DNA of 16,911 nt, taken from Stephanodiscus triporus. Its lineage: Eukaryota; Bacillariophyta; Thalassiosirophyceae; Thalassiosirales; Thalassiosiraceae. Positions within the stretch are counted from its first letter, which is position 1. Every line of letters starts with the position of its first letter. Shown here one piece after another: positions 1-8,360 of this stretch. A program made the position numbers and the translations under genes. The notes under the pieces were generated by a model. The model ran no database searches, was not told the origin of the DNA, and was given only the letters and a program-made list of their open reading frames with translations. The DNA is taken from the NCBI GenBank assembly GCA_036939755.1, contig JALLAZ010000352.1, forward strand, positions 1 to 16,911, written 5' to 3'.

Positions 1-410
1 AGCAAAGTTGTAGCCAAGGAGCTCAGCTATTGGGCGTTATCTTTGGCTGGCTGAGTCGGCGAAAATTGGCGGAGAAACTACGATTCTACGTAGCTCGAAA
101 AAAAAGTGGTCTCAGATATGAGACCATAGCAGTTAAGCTGTTAAGGAAACCATAGAGTAAAAGAGTGTAAAGAGAGTTAGGGCGGCAGGAAAAAGTAAGC
201 GGGAATGAAGTATCCTGGCGTACTTTTTCAAAAGTTAGGGGGGCGTGGTACAAATGTACATACTTTAAAATACTATATTCTCGGAAACCCAAGTCAAAAA
301 ATTACGCCCTCAGAACATACTCCTACAAACAAACACCAGGGCCACGATGACACAATGATCTAAATATTAGCACAGCTCAGCAGCGGTGGCAGCAGGAAGT
401 CAACACTGCT
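1..410. other. Unassigned AT-leaning region
   Basis: No gene is recognised here. Visible structure is a short perfect hairpin, GGTCTCA-GATA-TGAGACC at 108-125, and an imperfect inverted repeat whose arms (189-205 and 213-229) contain GAAAAAGTA and its complement. The right arm shares CTGGCGTACTTTTTC with a second hairpin at 1502-1516. The open frames in this stretch have no recognisable composition or motif. Confidence 0.5.
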
Positions 411-935
411 GCTGCTGTCATTGTCATCATCGTCGTCATCATCTTTGACGTCCTTGCCATCTTTGCCGTTGTTTGTCACTGTCTTTGCCATTGTCATCAT
501 CGTCATAGTCTTGTGACTGTGACAGCGCTGTCTCTTCCACTGCCGCTTTTACTTAGTAGTTGATTGTTGTCTGTTGTCTCCCCCACCCATCGTTTTCGTC
601 GCCCCCGGCCTCGTCGCCGCTTTTGCTTTTTCCTCGCCGCCGCTGTTTCCGTCACTGTTGTCATCATCGTCGTTGTTATCATCATCACCGTCATTGTTGT
701 CATCGTTGTCATCTTCGTCATATTGACATGGTCATCGGTGTCAACGACACTATCGCCTTTAACGCCGCCGCCATCATTGCCGCTACCGTCGACGTTGTCG
801 TTGCCATCGCCGTCTACATCGCCATCACCATCCCTTATCCCTTCTACTCTTTTGATTTGATTGTTGTGTTGCTGACGACGATGACGCTGCCGCTGTCGTC
901 ACCATTGCTGTCGCTGTCATCATCGTCGCAACTAT
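411..935. repeat. GTC/ATC-type trinucleotide low-complexity tract
   Basis: The plus strand is dominated by GTC, ATC, GTT and CGC triplets with a 3-bp periodicity, giving long open frames on both strands that read as runs of Val/Ile, Ser/His or Met-Thr depending on frame. Reading frames at 560-1246 (+) and 844-1440 (-) overlap this tract and its flank. Neither shows a recognisable domain, so both are best explained by the absence of stops in the repeat. Similar GTC-rich composition occurs inside the real ATG10 gene at 15560-15760, so coding origin cannot be excluded. Confidence 0.6.
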
Positions 936-1481
936 CATGGTGGTGCGGCGAGATCGCGCATTCTTTGCGCGCGGTGGTCATCATTTTGCCCCCGGATGCG
1001 ATCATTCCCCCCTGCGACGATGAGATGATGATATCATCTGACGACGATGGCTGCCATCCACCATCCCCCGCCATTGTCCCACCCCATCGCCAACGGGGAA
1101 CGACAGTTACCACAACTGCAACGACATCAATGACGCATTGGGGCGTGGGTTGGACCCAACGTCCTCCCAATGAAAACGACGCTCCTCCTCCGGTCGACAT
1201 CAAAAACGATGGACCGTGGATCGGGCGATCGCCGCCGCGACGATGATGGTGGGTGGCAATCATCGGCGCAAGGCGTGGGACGATGAGGCCAAGCGCGTGG
1301 TCACGCAGACGGCCACGGCGGCCACGATGAACAGGAACGCGGAACGATGGCAGAACATGGCCATGGCGGAAGAAGTTGGCCCGCCCTCTCTCTCTCGCTC
1401 TTTTAATTTTTTTTATTTGGTCGGGCTCCCAGACAGTCACAAGGTTCGTTCCTTTTCTACAGTCACGTGATTACACATAAT
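936..1481. other. GC-rich flank of the trinucleotide tract, no recognised gene
   Basis: Frames remain open on both strands (minus to about 1440, plus to 1246 and 1216-1470). The translations are rich in His, Arg, Asp and Ser and show no family motif. The GC-rich block ends abruptly at about 1400, where a pyrimidine stretch and AT-rich DNA begin. A decayed coding sequence is possible but unsupported. Confidence 0.35.
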
Positions 1482-1511
1482 AGTACGCCAGTAAACGTGA
1501 ACTGGCGTACT
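1482..1511. repeat. Perfect 11-bp-arm inverted repeat (hairpin)
   Basis: AGTACGCCAGT at 1482-1492 and its exact complement ACTGGCGTACT at 1501-1511 surround an 8-nt loop. It is followed by TTTTTCC. The right arm plus T-run recurs at 215-229. Confidence 0.8.
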
Positions 1512-1553
1512 TTTTCCTGTAGCAGTAGAGACAGATTGAGACTATTGTTCAGC

Positions 1554-1643
1554 AGGTCAAAAAACTAGATAAGAAGTTTCACTTGGGGCATAGTATGGTG
1601 ATCATTATTGGCTGAGATAATATGATTGATCGTAGTTTACTTA
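1554..1643. repeat. Dispersed repeat, copy A
   Basis: This stretch resembles 8025-8109 over its whole length. Shared blocks include GTCAAAAAA, CTTGGGGCAT/CCTGGGGCAT, a 20-nt block around TGGTGATCATTATTGGCTGAG, and TGATTGAT(C/T)GTAGTTTACTTAA, with small indels between. The surroundings of the two copies differ, so this is a dispersed unit (short non-autonomous element or element end) rather than a large duplication. No terminal inverted repeat or target duplication was found. Confidence 0.7.
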
Positions 1644-3405
1644 AGAGAAAGCACCTTCACTTGACAGATTTTCATTTTTAGTTTCAAAATGCTTAAGCTT
1701 AAGCGGATTTCTAATTTAGATTTTAAATTTACTTAAGTAAATTCACTGCAAGTCTCTCATTAATCCGACCTTCTAATTGAGGGCAAATTCAGGGCCAACT
1801 TCCAGTGGTGCCACGACATATTTTATATTTTATGGTTGCATTGAGGAGTATTTACATTGAACTGCATATCTAGTATTGACAAATTCGTCTTTCTTTTTCA
1901 CTGGAGCACAGTAGAGCAAAGGCCTGAGCCTTGAGCCATTTAAGTTTGAATAGTCTGATCCTGAAGAAGGGAACAATATGGTTGCCCGGACACATGGTGA
2001 TATTGTGAAGAAGAACAAGTTTGACATCGACATCGTGAAGAGTAATTGAAATTGTAAGCCAGCTAGTATGAACGCTTCATCTATCTGCACCACTTCATGC
2101 TACCATCTTGAGCAAGTAGTACTCCTTCATATGCCATTGATTCATCTAAGGCCACTAAGGCTAAGGTTGAAGATCTTGCTAATGCTAACTTATAGTCCCA
2201 GTTGTCCCAGTCGGCTGATGCTAAAACTCTTAGTTAAGAACATATCATATGTCAAGAAATGTCCAAATTATAGTGTACTAATGCAAACAAGAATGGGGAA
2301 ATTTTCTTACACTTGTATTAGTATTATGTGTATAATGAAGAGGGCTGAAGTCAGCCTTCCAACAGCCAACAGCCCCAACAGCCATATCATAGCTGCCACT
2401 GATGGAAATAGGTGGCCCTAAAGCACATCCAACATGTTTGGCCATGTTTCCAGCACTAATGTTGACAATTGGTAGGTTCAATCATTGACCTTTGTCAAGT
2501 TCTTTCCTTTCAACTGTCATCTTTGGTCTCAATGCATTGTGTCGTTCTACCCTTTGGGGAGATCGAAGTAATTATCTCTCACTTTGCCTGCTTTGACAGA
2601 GGAAATGTTCAATTTCTCCTTGATATGGGAAACAATACACAACAGGTGGTGTGACTAATGTCACTAAGGTCCAATGAGTTGTTTGGCAGGAAAGGACTCA
2701 CATTCCCTCCTTGTCTAAATACAATAAGCCCCCAGTGGTAGTGTAACATAATCTAATCTAATCTAATCTAATGATGAGAATTGGATAGGTGCCCATGATG
2801 CACAGGATTTGTTGCTACTATTATCCACCACATGGTGAACAGATTTTGCAAGAGGGTTATCAGTGCCAAATCCAATTAGCAAGGTGCAGCATTCATCCTT
2901 TGGCACCGGTGATTGAGCACTTCTGTGATTATTTTTCCACCTCTCTCACATCTAATGATGTAACTAATCATTTCACCAACCAAACACACCTGGGAGAAGC
3001 ATACAGTCGATTAAATGAGATAATTACCATTACTTTTATTTTAGGCATTATATCTCTCTAAGAGCTTATTGATAATGATATGAGTTGTGATGAAAAATAG
3101 TGATACCAGGCACGGGTGAAATGGTTGACAAATGAATACAAAACATTCTAATCATCGACATTTCAATCGTCTGTCTTCGCATATTTGAATCCAGTAGTCG
3201 CGATTTCAAAGTTTGGCAAAAGCTCTGACGGTGATGCCGACAGTGAAGCATTCAAAGCAGATGAAAAGTATGACAACTCGCCGCTTGGTCCATCCAGAAT
3301 CAAAGAAGTCATTCGTTCCTTCCGAACCTTGGCCCTTTCGAAATTGGCCCAAGACCTATAATGCCGTGGAGCCGTGGCAACTTATCGAAGGCCGAATCCG
3401 CCGAC
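1644..3405. other. AT-rich region without a recognised gene
   Basis: Frames are short, with stops in all six. Two perfect palindromes are present: GCTTAAGCTTAAGC at 1691-1704 and AATTTACTTAAGTAAATT at 1726-1743. A pentanucleotide repeat lies at 2749-2772. Short coding-like islands around 2150-2560 are broken by many stops and match no family I recognise; they could be old transposon debris. Confidence 0.5.
2749..2772. repeat. TAATC pentanucleotide microsatellite
   Basis: The unit TAATC is repeated about 4.8 times without interruption. Confidence 0.9.
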
Positions 3406-4236
3406 TCACTTGCCTGGGTTGCCTTCGCCGCCCAACACCCCTTTTTCTCGTAACGCGATGAGCGTCCGCTCGGTATTGGTGTGATGGATGAATATCCCTC
3501 CCCCTTCCTCCCACGCCTCTCTTAACGACAGTCTATCGTCGATCAGGACGTGATTCCGCCTGCTCTCGCGATGCTTGTTCTTGCTCCAGCACGTGATGAC
3601 GTTCACCACCCCGTCCTTGTCCTTCCTCCTCCCGGATACGAGCTCGTGGGCGCTCTTCTTCCCGGCCATGTCGACGTGATTGATTTCCAGGTCACCGGTT
3701 TCCCCCCCCAATTCCCTCACGCACCACGCGTACTTCTCGGAGCGACTCTTCGTCGTCCTCGGCACGCCGGTAAGTATATCGGGCGTCGTCGGGTGCTTTT
3801 TCAGCTCGTGCCAAAGCGCCCTCCCGTCCTCGGTCCACGGCAACGTGGCGTAGAATCGATCGGCCCGGCCGATGGCGGCCCACATGGCCGACTGGTTCGG
3901 CAGCTCGTCCGGGGAGCGACCGCCGAACAGCCCCCTGACGCCGGCTTCGAAGTCGACGAGCACCCCGTCGAGGTCGCAAAATATTTTGTACGCGGATGAC
4001 GACGACGACGACGACGACGTCGACGTCGCTTCGTCCGAAGGGCCTTTGGGGGCGCCGCCGAAGAACGCGGAGAGCGACCGCTGAGCTTTCGCCTTCTTGG
4101 GTTTCCCCGACGATGGCGGCGATGTCGGTGCGGGACGCTTCGACATGATCGACGACACGGGGAGGTACGATGACGCGCACCTGAAACCTATGGTATTGTG
4201 GGCGAGGACGATGAGTGACAAGATGTTCGCGCTCAT
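3406..4236 (-). CDS. HAD-superfamily phosphohydrolase with N-terminal PIP-box
   Basis: A 276-aa protein. Residues 84-262 carry HAD hydrolase motifs: motif I FCDLDGVLVDF with nucleophile D88 and acid D90, a motif II Thr in ILTGVP (T156), and motif IV LIDDR (D233, D234). The layout resembles 5'(3')-deoxyribonucleotidase-like HADs (LPW at 132-134, WC at 171-172, HHT near 251). Before the domain come a basic KPKKAKA (45-51), a perfect PIP-box QRSLSAFF (52-59) and a Ser run from TCG codons (about 73-81). The PIP-box implies PCNA binding and nuclear work at forks or repair sites, perhaps on nucleotides or DNA 3' ends. Substrate is inferred, not shown. Two starts are possible: Met1, giving a hydrophobic presequence-like leader, or Met31 (MSKRPAP), giving a nuclear form. 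The gene diverges from the GEN1-like gene, with starts 495 bp apart. No intron is needed. Confidence 0.8.
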   Translation of the reverse strand: MSANILSLIVLAHNTIGFRCASSYLPVSSIMSKRPAPTSPPSSGKPKKAKAQRSLSAFFGGAPKGPSDEATSTSSSSSSSSAYKIFCDLDGVLVDFEAGVRGLFGGRSPDELPNQSAMWAAIGRADRFYATLPWTEDGRALWHELKKHPTTPDILTGVPRTTKSRSEKYAWCVRELGGETGDLEINHVDMAGKKSAHELVSGRRKDKDGVVNVITCWSKNKHRESRRNHVLIDDRLSLREAWEEGGGIFIHHTNTERTLIALREKGVLGGEGNPGK

Positions 4237-4731
4237 TAGTTGTTGGCGCTCAATGCTTCATTTTCATTTGCCACCTTGTCATTGGTTTGGGCAGACTATC
4301 ATCAGCATCTCCCTCGACGGATTGCGCGGGAACAGTACGGTTCTAGAGTTTTTAGTAAGAGAGAGTCGAATACACTGAGATGAAGGAGCGAGGGGCATCA
4401 ACCATCAATGAGAACAAGGCGCCGATCGGCGCCGTGGATCACGCCTCGCCTCTCATCTCACTCTTGTGTCCCTCGTCGCCGCCCATCGCGGTAAGAAGAT
4501 GATATTGTAGCTCGTGGCGAGGAATATGACGTACTCTAGTAAAGCAAAGACCGCGCGTGGACGCTAAGAAAAAAAACGATCCCGAAGAAAACCCGACTCT
4601 CGCGGATGGATATCGATTGATTGAGTCATTCATTGTTCGAACCAAAGAACAAAAAATATCCACAGCATTGGCGCGATGGCGACGGACGACGACGAACGCA
4701 CGAATATACTCTACGATTCGTCGCTTAAGCA
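4237..4731. promoter_or_regulatory. Shared intergenic region of a divergent gene pair
   Basis: The HAD gene (minus) and the GEN1-like gene (plus) start from opposite ends of this 495-bp interval, so both promoters should lie here. A perfect 16-bp palindrome GGCGCCGATCGGCGCC sits at 4418-4433. TTGGCGC, close to the E2F/DP consensus core, occurs at 4243-4249 and 4668-4674, near each start. The regulatory role of these sites is an inference; open frames crossing the interval are shadows. Confidence 0.5.
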
Positions 4732-7014
4732 ATGACCGTGTCATCCCTGTGGACGGCCCTCGACGAGGCCGGGTGCGGAACTCCCGTCTCCTCGAGCGAT
4801 TTCGTCGACCTTGCCGCCCGTCACGGCGACGACCGCCTTGGGGGACGGTGGCGCGCGATCCTCGCGGTCGACCTGTCAATATGGATCTGCGAGGGCATGA
4901 AGTCGTCGGCCCTGTCGACCTTTCATTCGGACCCTGCGTGTCACCTCGTGTACCAGCGCGCGACGAAGCTGCTCGGGAACGGGATCGGACTCGTCTTCGT
5001 GGCCGAGGGACGGCGGCGCGACCTTCGGTCCGGGTCCGAGGGGGAGGAGGAGGAGGAGGAGGAGGACGCGGGGAGGACGACGCACGAATTCGACCGACGA
5101 AGGCGGAGGTCGGGATCCCGATTCTGGGACGCGTCGGATCGATGCGAGGCGATGCTGCGTGCCCTGGGCGTGCCGGTGGTGCGCGCCGAGGCAGAGGGGG
5201 AGGCGCTTTGCGCCCTCCTTGACTCGTCGGGCCTCGTGGACGGCGTTGTATCGAACGACGGCGATTGCCTTCTGTACGGTGCCAGGAGGGTCTACGCTAA
5301 TTTCACGTCCGAGAACCTCGAGGAACGGAGGGTCGTGCGCTACGACGCAGATAGGCTGTCCGCGCTCGTAGTGTCCTCGGAAAACGGCGACGGCAATGGC
5401 TATGGTGGCACGAGGAGGATCGACCTGCGTCGGGAGGATTTGATCGCGTTCGGGATGATATGCGGCAGCGACGTGTGCGGCGGGGGCATACCCCATTGTG
5501 GACACAGGAAGGCAGTACGATTCATCGACGCCTGCCGGAGGACGAAGCGCGGATCCGACGACAGGACGTGCCTAGACGAGGTGCTCTCGTGGTCCGACGC
5601 CGTTGCCGCGGCGCCCGCGAAGCCGATGGGAGAAATATGTTTGGATTGCGACGACGACGGCCCGTGCACCGTCCCATCCCGATTCTGCTCGCTTTGCCTC
5701 CACTCCGGCGACAAACTCCGACACGAGAAGCACGGATGCGCCGAATGCGGGACTGGGCCGGGCGAGTGCTGCATCGTTGTGACGTCGGATGAGAGGTTCC
5801 TGCGATCGCTGAAGGAGAAGGCCATGGTGAGCAGTTCGACGCTCGCCCCCCGTCACGTTGTGAATCAGTACTTTTCTCCGAATGGGAACATCGTCCCGAG
5901 CCTGCTGAAATCGTTGACATCGAAGCCGTATGCCGTGTCTCCAAATCCCGTGACTCTGTTTACGACGGTCATGTTGCTCAAGGGGAGAACAAAGGAGTCG
6001 TCGCGTGAGTTTATCAAGCAGACGCTGCCGAAGCTATTGGCAAGATTGGATCTATGGGACACAGGACCGAGAAACAGATACGTCAGTGTGAATCGCAAGT
6101 TCAAGCCCGTTCCGATTCGGATCGAAAAAAGCGTCGTGAGGGAATCCTCGCCCCGATACGAGGTAACGTGGTCGATCAATGTCGGCGTCGTCGAGGATGA
6201 GACGTTTCAATTTTGCACGTGCGAGTGCCGCTCCCTCGTCGATTCGGCCTATCCCCAGCTCGTCGAAATGTTCCATCGAGAGGAACGGCGTCGGCAACAG
6301 GGTCGCGTCGAGGACGAGCGACGGAAGAGATTCACCGGTACGGGCGACAAAAATGCCCGAAGGAATGCACAAAAAAGAAACGAACGACGAATGATCTCTA
6401 AGAACTCGCAAGCGGGAGGACATCGGAGGAAAAGAGAAAGGAACTTCGACGCGAATCGAGTGAGCAAGGTCCCGAAGACGTCGGTGGATCGCGGGCCGAC
6501 TTCTTCTGGATTAGGACTAGACGTATCCCTGCTCATCGACAATTTGCCTGGTGACTCGTCGGGAAATGATATTGAGGTCATCAGTTCATGCAAAGAAAAT
6601 ACGGAGCCGTATCAATCTGCGCAGAATGGAGGTGTCGCCACGACTCTCACCGCAAAACACCATGAATACTACTGCGGAGACGAAGAATCAATGGATGAAG
6701 GCCTAGATGAAATTCTCCTCGGCGACAAAGATGCCGTGGGCTGCGACGATGCGTGCCTTTTGTTATCAATGCACGATGATACTTTAGAGAATGAACATCA
6801 ATTGCCATATCCAAGAGGCTCTTGGGACAGCTTTGGATACTGCGACGATCGTCTCGCCTCAAGAGAACCTACCGGAGGCAATCGACAAGATCGCGTGAGC
6901 GATATACTTGACTTGAGCGAAGAAAGATTGTTCTGCGACTTCGGCGCGGTGCAAGTGGCGGTGTCGCCGATTATTTCTCGCCGATGTCAACTGCTGTACG
7001 AAAATGTTTACTGA
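4732..7014 (+). CDS. GEN1: GEN1/Yen1-type Holliday-junction 5'-flap endonuclease
   Basis: A 760-aa intronless XPG/FEN1-family nuclease whose layout best fits GEN1, which cuts Holliday junctions and replication forks in the nucleus. The N region has SLWTAL and AVDLSIW (D47). The metal-binding acids are kept: E92 in FVAEG, E155 and E157 in AEGEALC, D176 and D178 in SNDGDCLLYG, D247 in CGSD. A helix-hairpin segment follows (about 248-266). A Cys/His cluster (C319, C322, H331, C336, C339, C346, C347) matches that after the GEN1 nuclease core. A chromodomain-like region with PIRIEK (461-466), YEVTW (476-480) and AYPQLVEMF (506-514) is also GEN1-like. A basic tract (525-570) is a probable nuclear signal and the C-tail is acidic. 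Oddities are an acidic run at 104-111 inside the core and Thr at position 2, where the family has an invariant Gly. FEN1 and XPG fit less well because of the Cys cluster and chromodomain. Confidence 0.88.
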   Translation: MTVSSLWTALDEAGCGTPVSSSDFVDLAARHGDDRLGGRWRAILAVDLSIWICEGMKSSALSTFHSDPACHLVYQRATKLLGNGIGLVFVAEGRRRDLRSGSEGEEEEEEEDAGRTTHEFDRRRRRSGSRFWDASDRCEAMLRALGVPVVRAEAEGEALCALLDSSGLVDGVVSNDGDCLLYGARRVYANFTSENLEERRVVRYDADRLSALVVSSENGDGNGYGGTRRIDLRREDLIAFGMICGSDVCGGGIPHCGHRKAVRFIDACRRTKRGSDDRTCLDEVLSWSDAVAAAPAKPMGEICLDCDDDGPCTVPSRFCSLCLHSGDKLRHEKHGCAECGTGPGECCIVVTSDERFLRSLKEKAMVSSSTLAPRHVVNQYFSPNGNIVPSLLKSLTSKPYAVSPNPVTLFTTVMLLKGRTKESSREFIKQTLPKLLARLDLWDTGPRNRYVSVNRKFKPVPIRIEKSVVRESSPRYEVTWSINVGVVEDETFQFCTCECRSLVDSAYPQLVEMFHREERRRQQGRVEDERRKRFTGTGDKNARRNAQKRNERRMISKNSQAGGHRRKRERNFDANRVSKVPKTSVDRGPTSSGLGLDVSLLIDNLPGDSSGNDIEVISSCKENTEPYQSAQNGGVATTLTAKHHEYYCGDEESMDEGLDEILLGDKDAVGCDDACLLLSMHDDTLENEHQLPYPRGSWDSFGYCDDRLASREPTGGNRQDRVSDILDLSEERLFCDFGAVQVAVSPIISRRCQLLYENVY

Positions 7015-7064
7015 GGGCAGCAACAGACGCTGTTAAACGAAGGGTGTGCATCTCTAAGATAGAG

Positions 7065-7838
7065 TTATTCCTCTAAATCAAAACAGTTCAAGCACTCGCT
7101 GGTGGAATGAATTGCGTTGTTGTATTTAGAATCCTGATCTACGGTTGTGTGGAGTCCATTCGTCTTCTTCAATTTGTAGAAGTCTTCTTGCCCTTCATCG
7201 CCTTGGCCTTGCTGATATTGGCACTGTGCTCTGCAGAACGCTTCCTGCCCATCATCGTCTTGCTCCTTCTGGCGTTTTGACTCTACAGAATGCTTACACT
7301 TCTTGCCCTTCATCGCCTTGCTGATTTTGGCACGTGTCTCATCGGAACGCTTCCTGCCCATCATCGTCTTGCTCTTTCTGGCATTTGACTCTGCAGAATG
7401 CTTGGGACGCTTCATGCCCATCATTGCCTTGCTGATTTTGGCACGTGTCTCATCGGAATGCTTCCTGCCCATCATCCCCTTGCTGATATTGGCACGGTGC
7501 TCTGCAGAATTCTTGGGACACTTCGTGCCCTTCATCGCCTTGCTCATGTTGGCACAGTGCTCTGCAGAACGCTTCAAGCCCTTCATCCCCTTGCTGATAT
7601 TGGCACGGTGCTCTGCGGAGAGCTTTCACTTCTTGCCCTTCCTCTTCTCATGACCTGCCTTCGTTGCTTCGACTGCCCGTCCATACTTCATGTTCAACTC
7701 ATCGATCTTTTCCTGGTCACTCATTGCAAATGCCAATTTTGGGTGCTCAAGTATCTTACTGGCGAAAGAGTCTACTCCACGTGATTCTCCGCGAAACATC
7801 TGGAGAGTTTCTGATACATCGTTAATAACATCAACCAC
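7065..7838 (-). pseudogene. NUMOD3-repeat protein, decayed
   Basis: About eight repeats of 19-20 residues occupy roughly 7170-7625, each of the form (R/H)S-(A/D)E-x-RA-x-ISKAMxGxK. This is the NUMOD3 modular DNA-binding motif usually attached to GIY-YIG or HNH homing nucleases; no nuclease domain is visible. An N-terminal segment (7838-7629) encodes about 70 residues ending in GHEKRKGKK and is in the same frame, but an in-frame TGA (7626-7628) separates it from the repeats. A one-base insertion in a T-run at about 7273-7277 (minus-strand codons after VESK) shifts the frame in the seventh unit. The repeat pattern continues in the other frame until a TGA at 7169-7171, while the original frame runs on to 7065. 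Upstream, coding-like sequence to about 7985 is also frame-broken. It is probably a dead gene, unless the TGA or shift lies in an unrecognised intron. Confidence 0.65.
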
Positions 7839-8024
7839 GTTTTTGCATTGCTTTTCAACCGTGCTACTCTTGAAACTTTTGAAGCACGTAATGTGTACAG
7901 TTCACTCCTGCGGAAACAAGTGCATTCAAAGCAGCATTGTACAGCGATGACTGCACTTTCCCTTCTTTGCTGGTCATCTTCGGGCAATGTCGTAGAATTT
8001 GGCTTCACTCCTGCTCTATGTTGG

Positions 8025-8109
8025 GCAAGTCAAAAAATAATAAGTCCAGCCTGGGGCATTGTCTGGTGATCATTATTGGCTGAGTTATGATTGATTGTAG
8101 TTTACTTAA
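8025..8109. repeat. Dispersed repeat, copy B
   Basis: Partner of 1554-1643. The two share TGGTGATCATTATTGGCTGA and the following GTAGTTTACTTAA. This copy lies upstream of the decayed NUMOD3 gene; flanking DNA is unrelated to that of copy A. Confidence 0.7.
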
Positions 8110-8360
8110 ACATCATTGAGACTTAATTATTCATTAAATATTACCCAGTTTAAGAAGTAGGGTACATCATAAGGGGGTGGATAGTCCGTGATAGTGATAG
8201 CCTTCACCCTCAACCTCATCAGCTGCATCTTCCTTGCCCCCCTTGACCTAGTCCTCATCTTTCCGCTGCCAATGCTGCCAAAGGCAAAAAGGTATTGTAC
8301 ATTAACTTGGTGTCTCCTTTTTTGTGTAAGAAAGCAACTTCTATCATATCTTTCTCTTTG
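8110..8360. other. AT-rich spacer, nothing recognised
   Basis: On the minus strand a short Glu/Asp/Gly-rich coding-like stretch (about 8200-8290) contains stops and frame changes. It may be further debris of a decayed gene, but no family is recognisable. Confidence 0.3.

Noticed and set aside
560..1246. 228-codon plus-strand ORF
   Set aside because: It lies in a trinucleotide tract that is open in several frames on both strands. The translation is His/Val/Ile low complexity with no domain.
844..1440. 198-codon minus-strand ORF
   Set aside because: It overlaps the previous one; composition is repeat-driven and no motif is recognised.
3101..3117. Minus-strand TGGTATCA resembling an initiator-tRNA primer-binding site
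   Set aside because: Only eight bases match. It is not next to an LTR or a gag start, so chance is likely.
4557..5222. 221-codon plus-strand ORF overlapping the GEN1 start
   Set aside because: It is a shadow frame, Arg/Pro/Gly-rich, while GEN1 motifs lie in the other frame.
4876..5505. 209-codon minus-strand ORF inside GEN1
   Set aside because: Antisense shadow of a GC-rich coding region.
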